From Pseudomonadota bacterium (GTDB lineage: Bacteria; Myxococcota_A; Polyangia; Polyangiales; Polyangiaceae): a DNA stretch of 64,000 nucleotides. The translations under genes and the position numbers were made by a program. How positions within the stretch are numbered: the stretch's first letter is position 1; each line of letters starts with the position of its first letter. Positions 57,136-64,000 of the stretch are shown here, one piece after another. The stretch spans positions 25,758-89,757 of the forward strand of contig JAFAER010000229.1 in assembly GCA_023423895.1 (NCBI GenBank), read 5' to 3'. Under the pieces are notes generated by a model. That model saw only the letters and a program-made list of their open reading frames with translations. It was not told the DNA's origin and did not search any database.

Positions 57136-58206
57136 TTACGGCAGCCGCACGACGAATCCGATCTGCATGAACGGAGAGAGCACGGGCGCTCGGTACGCGA
57201 GCACATCCTGGAACGGCTCGAAGAAGAGCTCTCTCCGGATGAGCGGCGCGCGCGCGCCGGCGAGCATCTCGACGTCGAAGCGAGGGAGGATCCGCCAGCT
57301 CGCCCTCGCGGCGACGCCGAGGCTGACCCACGAAGTGGCGATGTCACGGGCCGGGAGCGGCCGGATGACGCTCGCCTGCAAACTGCCGAGCTCACCGTTC
57401 ACGCAGGGACCGACACGGAAGCCTTCGTCACGATAGGCATCCAGGCACATCGACCAGACGAGCTCGACCCAGCGAAGGGCGATCGCGCCCGGCGCGATGG
57501 ACGCCCGCTCGCGCGTGCTCCGCGCATAGCCGAGACGAAGCGTCGGATCGAGGCGCATCGGCAACGTGACCTCCGCGAACCACGTTCCGAGGAGGACCGC
57601 GCCGCGGCTCCCGTTGACCTCCAGGCCCGAGCCGAGTCCAACGGTCACGCGCTTGCTCCGTGATGCCGGCAAAGCGGGATGTGAGCGAGGAGCGGGCTCC
57701 GACGGGCCGTTCGGCCGCGCGGTCGGCGCCGGCTCTGCTCCTCCGCGTGGGCGACGGTCGGGCGGCTCACCTTTTGGCGGTTCACCGGACGGCTCGGTGG
57801 TCGGCGCTGAAAAGTGCTCGGCATGCTCGCCGATGGCGATCGCGGCCATCATCGTCAACGCGGCAAGCACGTCTTCGCAAGACGTCGAAGAGGCCGTCCG
57901 CTGCACGCTCGCGCCAGCCGCGGTCAGCGTGACCGTGCCGACGCTCAGGCCGTCTCGTTTCGAGATGTCGATCGCGACGTCGATCGCGGACTCACCTTCC
58001 CGAGGTGCCCGAATGTGCCCGAGCTCGCCCGCGAGGCGCTCGCGAACGCTCGGCGTCTTCGGGCAGGCTGCGTGCGTCGACTCCGAGAGCCGGACGGGCA
58101 CCACGAAGGGCTCGGTGGCCGAGGCGGCACCGGGTCCGGAGGCCAAGGCGAAGACCACCGTCGTCGCGAACCACCTCGCTCTCGGTTTTCGTCCACTCCG
58201 ACGCAC
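57136..58206 (-). CDS. Exported outer-membrane-like protein
   Basis: 356 residues from a GTG at 58206. Signal sequence ends near SAT (about 32). The first domain (about 35-135) has two Cys blocks (HAACPKTPSVRERLAGELG and STSCEDVLAALTMMAAIAIGE), a layout common in myxobacterial proteins encoded near ECF sigma genes. A Pro/Arg linker and a C-terminal beta domain ending PFMQIGFVVRLP follow, typical of a barrel. Likely linked to the sigma factor downstream. Confidence 0.65.
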   Translation of the reverse strand: MRRSGRKPRARWFATTVVFALASGPGAASATEPFVVPVRLSESTHAACPKTPSVRERLAGELGHIRAPREGESAIDVAIDISKRDGLSVGTVTLTAAGASVQRTASSTSCEDVLAALTMMAAIAIGEHAEHFSAPTTEPSGEPPKGEPPDRRPRGGAEPAPTARPNGPSEPAPRSHPALPASRSKRVTVGLGSGLEVNGSRGAVLLGTWFAEVTLPMRLDPTLRLGYARSTRERASIAPGAIALRWVELVWSMCLDAYRDEGFRVGPCVNGELGSLQASVIRPLPARDIATSWVSLGVAARASWRILPRFDVEMLAGARAPLIRRELFFEPFQDVLAYRAPVLSPFMQIGFVVRLP

Positions 58207-58428
58207 GCCTTCCTGCGAAGGAGAGCACGCTGCAGCGCCCGCGCGAATCGGAAACGGTGTCCCCCCAGAGGTGGCGTCGAGCAGCCGCGCGCGCCGTCCG
58301 CGCCGTCGAAGGTCGAGACCGGTGCTCGTCCTCGTCCTAAGGGCAAGGCGTTCGCCTCGGTGGTGAAGCACGCCGTCTCCAGGCCCCCGCGAGTTGCGCC
58401 TCTTGAATGTTCGACTAAACCCCAGCCG

Positions 58429-59154
58429 ATGACGTTCCTGCGGCCGCCCCTCTTCGCGCTGCTGTTCGGCGGCGTGCTCGCGATCGCATCGTGCAGCGAC
58501 GAGCAGAATCCCTCGGCCGGAGAGCTCCCGGACGCGGAGACCCCTCAGGAGAACGACGCCGCGACACAAGCGGACTCGGGCGCACAGGACGGCACCGACG
58601 CATCGACGAACGATAGCGGTCTGACCGGCAAGTGCGCCGACGCGTTCGGCGATCAGCTCACGGAGGGCTTCGGCCGGATCGACGGGATCGTCTACGCCGT
58701 CCAGAAGCCGAGCGACACGCAGTGCACGCTGCCCAACGACGATCACGTCATCGTCCAGGTGCTGATGAAGGGCGCCGTGTACCGGCTCGTCACGAACGTG
58801 CTCAGCACGGGCGCCGATCCGAACGTCCGTTACGCCGTCGTCCCGCGTGCGCTTCCCCCACCTGCTTTCGAGGAGGGCTGGCACGCAGGCGCCGCACTCG
58901 ACTACCCGAACACGCTCGACGTCCACAACGACGACTTCACGCCCTACGCGATGGACGATCTGGTCGCGAAAATTGCGGCCGATGTGAAAGTCGGCGAGCC
59001 GGTCTCGGTCTACGCGCACAGCGGTGCGGGCCGGCCGGAGAGCGCGCACAAGGTCCACAGGAACTCCGGCGCAAACGAGGACGGCGCGATCGTCGTAAAT
59101 CCGACGGGGTCGCCGAAGTTCCTCCTCTTCCACTTCGACGAGCAGGTGTTCTGA
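58429..59154 (+). CDS. Hypothetical lipoprotein
   Basis: 241 residues from ATG 58429. Lipobox IASC near residue 22, an acidic Asp/Thr/Ala-rich linker, then a ~170-residue domain of unrecognised type with two Cys (GKCADAFGD, TQCTLPND). Patterns such as DDHVIVQVLMKGAVYRLV and EDGAIVVNPTGSPKFLLFHF suggest a compact beta-fold. It is divergent from the barrel gene at 57136. Confidence 0.62.
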   Translation: MTFLRPPLFALLFGGVLAIASCSDEQNPSAGELPDAETPQENDAATQADSGAQDGTDASTNDSGLTGKCADAFGDQLTEGFGRIDGIVYAVQKPSDTQCTLPNDDHVIVQVLMKGAVYRLVTNVLSTGADPNVRYAVVPRALPPPAFEEGWHAGAALDYPNTLDVHNDDFTPYAMDDLVAKIAADVKVGEPVSVYAHSGAGRPESAHKVHRNSGANEDGAIVVNPTGSPKFLLFHFDEQVF

Positions 59155-59275
59155 AGAGGGCCGCGTCGCTTCGGACGGCCGCGGTCGGGCTCGCCCCGAC
59201 CCATTCGCACGCGTACGGCCGTTCGCTCCTCTCTCCGCTGGAACTGCGGGGACGGCTGTGCAAAAAGACGCGGCA

Positions 59276-60511
59276 ATGAGCTGGATCGACGAAAAGGCCC
59301 GCACGGAGCTCGCCCGCGTCCGCGAGGCGAAGGAAAAGCAGGTCTACCCCTACTTCCGCGAGTTCGAGGCCGGCGGTCTGCACACGAGCATCGGCGGAAA
59401 GCCGATCATCAACTTCAGCTCGAACGACTACCTCGGCCTCACGAACCACCCGCGCGTGAAGGAGGCTGCGAAGAAGGCGATCGACAAGTACGCGTGTGGT
59501 CTTTCGAGCTCACGCCCCCAGGCGACGACGTCGGAGCACGTCGACCTCGAGAAGCGCCTCGCCAAGTGGTTCGGCTTCGAGACCTGCCTCACGTTCACGA
59601 CTGGCTACCAGGCCATGCTCGGGACGATCGCGGCGCTCGCCGACAAGGACACGACGCTCGTCCTCGACAGCTACAGCCACGCCTGCATCCTCGACGGGAC
59701 CTTCCTCGCGGCCGGCGTCCCGGGGCGCGCCCCGGAGGTCCGCTTCTTCAACCACAACTCGGCGAAGAGCCTCGAGCGCATCCTGAAGTCGCGCGAGCGC
59801 AAGAACGCCCTGGTGCTCGTCGAGGGCGTCTACTCGCTCGACGGCGACAAGGCGCACCTCGCCGAGTTCGTCGAGATCTGCGAGCGCTACGACGCCGTCC
59901 TCGTCGTCGACGACGCGCACGGCACGGGCACGCTCGGCGAGCGCGGCACCGGCATCCTCGAGGAGACCGGCCTGCGCGATCGCGTCCCGGTCCTCGTCTC
60001 GACGTTCTCGAAGACCTTCGGCGGCATCGGCGGCATCCTGCTCGGCAAGAGCGACGTCGTCGACCTCATCAAGCACAACGCGCGGAGCTTCCTCTTCAGC
60101 GCATCGCTCCCCGTCCCCGTCGTCGCCGCAGCGTCGACGATCCTCGACATGCTCGAGGCGGACGGGCCCGCGATGGTCCGCGAGCTGCACCAGAAGGCCG
60201 ACTACTTCCGCGGCAAGCTGAAGGACGCGGGCTTCGAGCTCGGCACGAGCAACACGCACATCATGCCGGTCATGTGCCGCGAGGAGCGCAAGACGCTCTT
60301 CATGCACGTGGCGCTGCTCGAGAACGGCGTCCTCATGGTCCCCCTCACCTACCCGTCCGTGAAGCAGGGCGAGGAGCGGCTTCGCGTCAACATCACGCGC
60401 GGCCACACGCAGGAGGACATGGACATCGCCCTCGAGCACCTCAAGACGTACGGCGAGGCCTTCTTCGTCCTCTCGGGCGAAGACATCGGCCCGATGGAAC
60501 CCGACGCCTGA
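59276..60511 (+). CDS. PLP-dependent alpha-oxoamine synthase, serine palmitoyltransferase-like
   Basis: 411 residues from ATG 59276; an in-frame GTG at 59258 with GGGGAC upstream is possible. PLP-site motifs of the KBL/AONS/SPT family: DDAHGTGTLG (D213, H215) and STFSKTFGG with Schiff-base K246. The family condenses an amino acid with an acyl thioester. A convergent ACP gene lies 177 bases downstream, an arrangement seen for bacterial serine palmitoyltransferases that use acyl-ACP. Sphingolipid synthesis is plausible in Myxococcota; bioF or kbl remain alternatives. Confidence 0.82.
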   Translation: MSWIDEKARTELARVREAKEKQVYPYFREFEAGGLHTSIGGKPIINFSSNDYLGLTNHPRVKEAAKKAIDKYACGLSSSRPQATTSEHVDLEKRLAKWFGFETCLTFTTGYQAMLGTIAALADKDTTLVLDSYSHACILDGTFLAAGVPGRAPEVRFFNHNSAKSLERILKSRERKNALVLVEGVYSLDGDKAHLAEFVEICERYDAVLVVDDAHGTGTLGERGTGILEETGLRDRVPVLVSTFSKTFGGIGGILLGKSDVVDLIKHNARSFLFSASLPVPVVAAASTILDMLEADGPAMVRELHQKADYFRGKLKDAGFELGTSNTHIMPVMCREERKTLFMHVALLENGVLMVPLTYPSVKQGEERLRVNITRGHTQEDMDIALEHLKTYGEAFFVLSGEDIGPMEPDA

Positions 60512-60688
60512 GCTGAAGAGGTCTCGCTCGCCCGGCGTCGCGTCACGGAGGCGGCGCCGCGCGGAGACCTGCATAGGGAGCTCCGCAGGCAAGCAAAACG
60601 GCGAACACGACCCCCGTGCGCGCGCGCGGCCCCATCCACGAACGCTACCCGCATGGGCGGGCGCGGCCAAGAGAGGCGGCTTCTGCGC

Positions 60689-60955
60689 TCAGACCTGCGC
60701 GCTGGCGCCGCTCGCGTCCTGCAGCTTCACGAGCGCACGCGCGATGTCCTCGACGGTCGAGATGTCGCTCAGGATCTCGTTCGGGATCGTGACCGCGAAG
60801 CGATCTTCGACGTCGGCGACGAGCTCCATCACGCCGAGGCTATCGAGGCCCAGATCGTTCTGGATGTGATCGTTCGGACGGATCACCCGATCCCCATCGA
60901 CGTGCTTCTGGAGGATCTCGGTCGTGATCTGGAGGGTCTCGTCGTACGTCGCCAT
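60689..60955 (-). CDS. Acyl carrier protein
   Basis: 88 residues. LGLDSLGVMEL with S39 as the phosphopantetheine site; acidic helix VADVEDRFAVTIPNE. Convergent with the alpha-oxoamine synthase, and the third ACP in this window. It may be the dedicated ACP of that enzyme. It lies directly downstream of thiE on the same strand (57-base gap). Confidence 0.88.
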   Translation of the reverse strand: MATYDETLQITTEILQKHVDGDRVIRPNDHIQNDLGLDSLGVMELVADVEDRFAVTIPNEILSDISTVEDIARALVKLQDASGASAQV

Positions 60956-61012
60956 CGCACGCCGACTTTACACCTCGAGCGCCCGTCCCGCCATGGGCCC
61001 CGGCAGCCCGGC

Positions 61013-61672
61013 CTAGCCGCCGGAAACGGCCTGGAATGGCGCGTCCAGGGCCTTTGCCACGACCGCCGGGTCGGACGCATCGAGGAGCGCTCGAATCACG
61101 GCCACGCCGTCGGCCTCCGCCTTGGCGCATGCCGCAGCCGTCGCCGGTGACACGCCGCCGAGCGCGTAGATCGCGAGGCTCTTGCCGGCGATCGTCCGCG
61201 CCGAGACGAGCGCGCCGACACCGCGGGGCGGCCCCTTGCCCGGCGTCTCGAAGATGGGGCTCGCGAGCACGGCCGTCGCGCCGGCGGTGATCGCGCGCGT
61301 CACCTCTTCGTCCGCGTGGACCGGGACCGAGACCCACGCGGACGGGCCGATGCGCGCTCTCACCTGGCGGATGACGTCGTCGCGGCACGGCACGTGGACG
61401 CCGTCGGCTCCCGCGCCGATCGCGATCCGCAGAGCTTCTTGGTCCGCGACGTTGATGACCAACATGGCGCCGACGCGCTCGGTCGCGGCGCGGAGCGATC
61501 GCGCGCTCGCCTCGAGAGACGGCGCCGCCGCCGCCTTGTCGCGGAGCTGCACGACGAGTCGTCCGGGTCCCAGCGCGCGCCCGACCGCATCGACCGCGTC
61601 CAGCATGCGGGCGAGCGGGTACCGAGGGTCCGTGATCAACATCACGGACGGCGCCTGCGGAGCTCGGATCAT
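61013..61672 (-). CDS. thiE: Thiamine-phosphate synthase
   Basis: 219 residues. TIM-barrel ThiE features: VVQLRDKAA near residue 42, INVADQEALRIAIGAGADGVHVP, ASPIFETPGKGPPRG and the phosphate site YALGGVSP. Joins the thiazole and pyrimidine phosphates. Its ATG is four-base overlapped with the stop of the small lipoprotein gene. thiS, thiH/thiO and thiF were not found nearby. Confidence 0.9.
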   Translation of the reverse strand: MIRAPQAPSVMLITDPRYPLARMLDAVDAVGRALGPGRLVVQLRDKAAAAPSLEASARSLRAATERVGAMLVINVADQEALRIAIGAGADGVHVPCRDDVIRQVRARIGPSAWVSVPVHADEEVTRAITAGATAVLASPIFETPGKGPPRGVGALVSARTIAGKSLAIYALGGVSPATAAACAKAEADGVAVIRALLDASDPAVVAKALDAPFQAVSGG

Positions 61673-61950
61673 TTCGAGTCGGTCGACGTCGGCGGGCTCG
61701 AGGTCCCCTCGAGCTCGGCCTTCGCGGCCGGCACGTGACGGTTCGAGGGGTAGTGCTCGACGAGGTACCGGAGCGTGTCGCGCGCGGCTTGTTCGTTGCC
61801 CTTCGCGCGGAAATCCTGCGCGAGCGACCAGAGCGCGTCACCGGCGGTGTCCTCGAGGCGCGTCCCGGGATCAGGACCGCTGCCGCACTGGAGCGGCGCT
61901 CCGCCGAGCGACGCGACGACGAGCCCTGCGAAGGTGAGCCGACCGATCAC
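61669..61950 (-). CDS. Small TPR-like (possibly lipo)protein between thiG and thiE
   Basis: 93 residues from a GTG. A hydrophobic N terminus with a weak lipobox APLQC near residue 22, then a helix-turn-helix pattern like a single TPR ([26 protein letters not shown]). Both ends are four-base overlapped with neighbours (GTGA with thiG, ATGA with thiE), so it is co-translated with thiamine genes although nothing in it suggests thiamine chemistry. Confidence 0.65.
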   Translation of the reverse strand: MIGRLTFAGLVVASLGGAPLQCGSGPDPGTRLEDTAGDALWSLAQDFRAKGNEQAARDTLRYLVEHYPSNRHVPAAKAELEGTSSPPTSTDSK

Positions 61951-62720
61951 TCGATGAGCCCCGCGGTCGGGCTGGAGGCGTTCGCGTAGCGCGTCTTGGC
62001 CATGCGTCCGGCGAGCCGCGCCACGCGTCCCGCACGGACGGCGTCGCGCATCGCCGTTGCCATGAGGACGGGGTCGTTCGCATGCGCGATGGCGGTGTTC
62101 ATGAGCACGCCATGGCACCCGAGCTCCATCGCGATGGCCGCATCGCTGGCGGTGCCCACGCCGGCGTCGACGATGACGGGGACCTTCGCGTGCTCGAGGA
62201 TGATGGAGAGGTTGTGCGGATTGCGGATGCCGAGACCGCTGCCGATCGGGGCGGCCAGCGGCATGACCGCCGCGCAACCGATGTCCTCGAGCTTCCGGCA
62301 GACGATCGGATCGTCGATGCAATACGGCAGCACGACGAAGCCCTCCTTCACGAGGATCTTCGCGGCCTCGAGTGTCTGCTCGTTGTCCGGATAGAGCGTC
62401 TTCGGATCGCCGATGACCTCGAGCTTCACCATGCTCGCGATCCCGAGCTCCCGCGCGAGGCGGAGCGTACGGACGGCTTCGTCCGCCGTGTAGCAACCGG
62501 CGGTGTTGGGCAGGAGCGTCCAGCTCTTCCGCTGGAGCAGGGCCATGAGCGACCCGCTCGACTTGTCGGAAAGGTCGACGCGCCGGAGCGCGACCGTGAC
62601 GATCTCGGCGCCGGAGGCGTCGATCGCCTGCTCGGTCTGCTCGACGTTCTTGTACTTGCCGGTCCCGACGATGAGCCGGCTCTGGAAGCTCCGGCCGGCG
62701 ATGACGAGGGCGTCGTCCAT
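61947..62720 (-). CDS. thiG: Thiazole synthase
   Basis: 257 residues from ATG 62720 ([23 protein letters not shown]). Schiff-base Lys K99 in [15 protein letters not shown] motif, and the phosphate-binding [11 protein letters not shown] and [15 protein letters not shown] stretches are all present. Makes the thiazole phosphate of thiamine. The open frame continues upstream but that part overlaps the acyltransferase gene. Confidence 0.94.
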   Translation of the reverse strand: MDDALVIAGRSFQSRLIVGTGKYKNVEQTEQAIDASGAEIVTVALRRVDLSDKSSGSLMALLQRKSWTLLPNTAGCYTADEAVRTLRLARELGIASMVKLEVIGDPKTLYPDNEQTLEAAKILVKEGFVVLPYCIDDPIVCRKLEDIGCAAVMPLAAPIGSGLGIRNPHNLSIILEHAKVPVIVDAGVGTASDAAIAMELGCHGVLMNTAIAHANDPVLMATAMRDAVRAGRVARLAGRMAKTRYANASSPTAGLIE

Positions 62721-62733
62721 GATGGGACAGCAA

Positions 62734-63669
62734 CTACCCCGCCTGCCGCGTCGCCACAAGCCGCGGGAGCCGCCCCGCGCGAGGCGCTCGCCATCGTCGG
62801 TGCAGCCACATCCACGAGGCGGGCGCGCCTCGGACGAAGGCCTCGAGCCGCGACGTCGCACGCGTCGTCGTGGCGGCGATCCAGCGCGACGCAGCGTCCC
62901 CGTCGGCCGGCGGGTCGATCACGTCGAGCACCCTCACGCGATGGACCGCGCACGCTTCACCGAGCGTCGCCCGCTCGCTCGCGACCACGAGCACGGTGGC
63001 CCTCGCACGCCACGCGAGCGTCGCCGGCGCACGGTCGGTCACGGCGAGCTCACCGAGGAACGGGAGCGGCAGGCCATGGCAAGCGCGGTCGGGCACCTGG
63101 TCGATCGGCATCACCACGACATCGCCCGCATCCAGAGATCGGCGCGCGGACGCGAGCGCACCGCGCGGAGACAGCACGTGAATGGCGCACCGCTCACGGA
63201 GCCTCCTCAAGAAGACGTCGACGCCGGCCGCATGCATCGGCTTCGCGACGACGGCGAGGCGCCTCTTGCTGCGCGCGAGCAAACGCGCAGCGGCGGCAGC
63301 GGCGAGCTCCCAGTTACCCGTGTGTGAAGCGAAGAGCACCACCGGACCGCGCGCACACGCAGCATCGAGCGCCGCCGCGGACGCGTCGTCGATCGACACG
63401 CCGGCGACGACCTCCTCCCGGCGTGCGGCCGGCGCCGCCGCCAGCCAGAGCAGCTCGACGAGCCCCTCCCCGAGCGACCGGTACATCGCAGCCGCGACGC
63501 TCGCCGGATCGTCGATCCCTGCACGCGCCATCGCCGCTTCGACGAGCGCCCGTCGGATGCGGAGCACCGACCCCGCCAGGATCCCGAGCACACGCCCGAG
63601 CCCCACGCGCGCCGCGAGCGGGAGACGCGTGACGATGGCCGCCAGCAGCGTCAGCGCGGCGTACGACAT
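62734..63669 (-). CDS. LpxL/HtrB-like lysophospholipid acyltransferase
   Basis: 311 residues. An N-terminal hydrophobic segment, then the catalytic motif ASHTGNWEL (HxxxxE) near residue 114, [23 protein letters not shown], and the end [18 protein letters not shown], all typical of the LpxL/MsbB family of inner-membrane acyltransferases. The substrate may be a lipid A precursor or another lipid. Ends 13 bases before thiG. Confidence 0.85.
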   Translation of the reverse strand: MSYAALTLLAAIVTRLPLAARVGLGRVLGILAGSVLRIRRALVEAAMARAGIDDPASVAAAMYRSLGEGLVELLWLAAAPAARREEVVAGVSIDDASAAALDAACARGPVVLFASHTGNWELAAAAAARLLARSKRRLAVVAKPMHAAGVDVFLRRLRERCAIHVLSPRGALASARRSLDAGDVVVMPIDQVPDRACHGLPLPFLGELAVTDRAPATLAWRARATVLVVASERATLGEACAVHRVRVLDVIDPPADGDAASRWIAATTTRATSRLEAFVRGAPASWMWLHRRWRAPRAGRLPRLVATRQAG

Positions 63670-63690
63670 CCGATCGTCGCCGAGGAGACC

Positions 63691-63975
63691 TTACGACGCG
63701 GAGAAGCCGGCCGGGCGACGCGCCTGACCGCTCGCACCCTCGACGGCGACCGCGAACACGTCGGACACGACGATCGCGACGGTCTGCTTCTGGCTCTTTG
63801 CGAAGAGAAGCTCGCCGTCGAAGCGCACCGACTCGAGCTTCTGGAACGAGAGGCTCGCACCGTCATGAGCGACGTGGAACGTCACGTTCGAGCCGTCGGG
63901 CAGCACCCACCCGTTCTCCTTGTCCAGCTTGGCCTGGGAGCTCTTGAGGATGGCTTCGATCTGTTCGCGCGTCAT
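63691..63975 (-). CDS. Small hypothetical protein (94 aa)
   Basis: Begins MTREQIEAILKSSQAKLDKENGW; a helix then a small beta-rich domain (VTFHVAHDGASLSFQKLESVRF, TVAIVVSDVFAVAVEGA). No signal peptide. Ends 21 bases before the acyltransferase start, so it may be the first gene of the acyltransferase-thiG-thiE operon. No family recognised. Confidence 0.6.
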   Translation of the reverse strand: MTREQIEAILKSSQAKLDKENGWVLPDGSNVTFHVAHDGASLSFQKLESVRFDGELLFAKSQKQTVAIVVSDVFAVAVEGASGQARRPAGFSAS

Positions 63976-64000
63976 GGCCCACGTTTAGCTTGCACCGGCC

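Noticed and set aside
58207..59304. Long upstream extension of the barrel gene frame (57136-59304)
   Set aside because: The extension runs antisense to the lipoprotein at 58429 and lacks a signal peptide; the signal sequence begins only near 58206.

Overview
The window is high-GC DNA from a large bacterial genome. It most resembles the Myxococcota (Polyangia/Sorangium side of the old delta-proteobacteria). The reasons are the many lipoproteins of Cys-rich, beta-propeller, RCC1, IPT/TIG and IgGFc-binding types, an HNH endonuclease with a RuvA-like tail, a fused trehalose synthase-maltokinase, FIST and RsbR-like STAS signalling proteins, a long eukaryotic-type IleRS, and frequent GTG/TTG starts. 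I cannot name the species. No tRNA, rRNA, insertion sequence, prophage or CRISPR array was seen.

Layout. 1-4.8 kb: end of malQ, overlapping a treS-maltokinase fusion (glycogen/trehalose metabolism). 4.8-7.7 kb, minus strand: four envelope genes including a DUF4266/DUF3570 pair. 8.1-11.1 kb: small lipoproteins, a diverged RelA/SpoT-like protein and a zinc-ribbon membrane protein. 11.2-17.4 kb: DUF507, yicC, gmk, lspA and an MrfA-type helicase. 17.5-28.7 kb: exported lipoproteins, including two IgGFc-binding-like paralogues in direct orientation that flank a 43-bp tandem array, an HNH endonuclease, a 1-kb gene-free stretch with a 79-bp hairpin, and a methyltransferase. 28.8-35.2 kb, minus strand: an orphan gene, a GAF-STAS/FIST signalling pair, a secreted zincin and a helical-repeat protein. 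35.5-41.6 kb: ileS and two envelope proteins. 41.7-46.9 kb: divergent FAAL-ACP-ACP and ketosynthase-chain length factor operons. 47.0-58.2 kb, minus strand: an ECF sigma factor, its probable membrane anti-sigma factor, and five lipoprotein genes joined by four-base or longer overlaps, with an outer-membrane protein upstream and an FN3/lamin-tail lipoprotein downstream. 58.4-64 kb: a lipoprotein, a serine-palmitoyltransferase-like enzyme facing an ACP, thiE/thiG with a lipoprotein gene wedged between them, an LpxL-type acyltransferase and a small unknown gene.

The two most system-like loci are the sigma factor-surface lipoprotein locus (48.5-56.9 kb) and the type II acyl-assembly cluster (41.7-46.9 kb). 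The first looks like a dedicated envelope regulator driving a co-translated set of surface proteins. The second looks like a route that adenylates a fatty acid, loads it on a carrier protein and extends it with a KS/CLF pair. Single-gene oddities include a maltokinase domain that has lost its metal-binding DFE motif, an RsbR-like STAS domain with Asp at the phospho-acceptor position, and an IleRS with a ~120-residue insertion.
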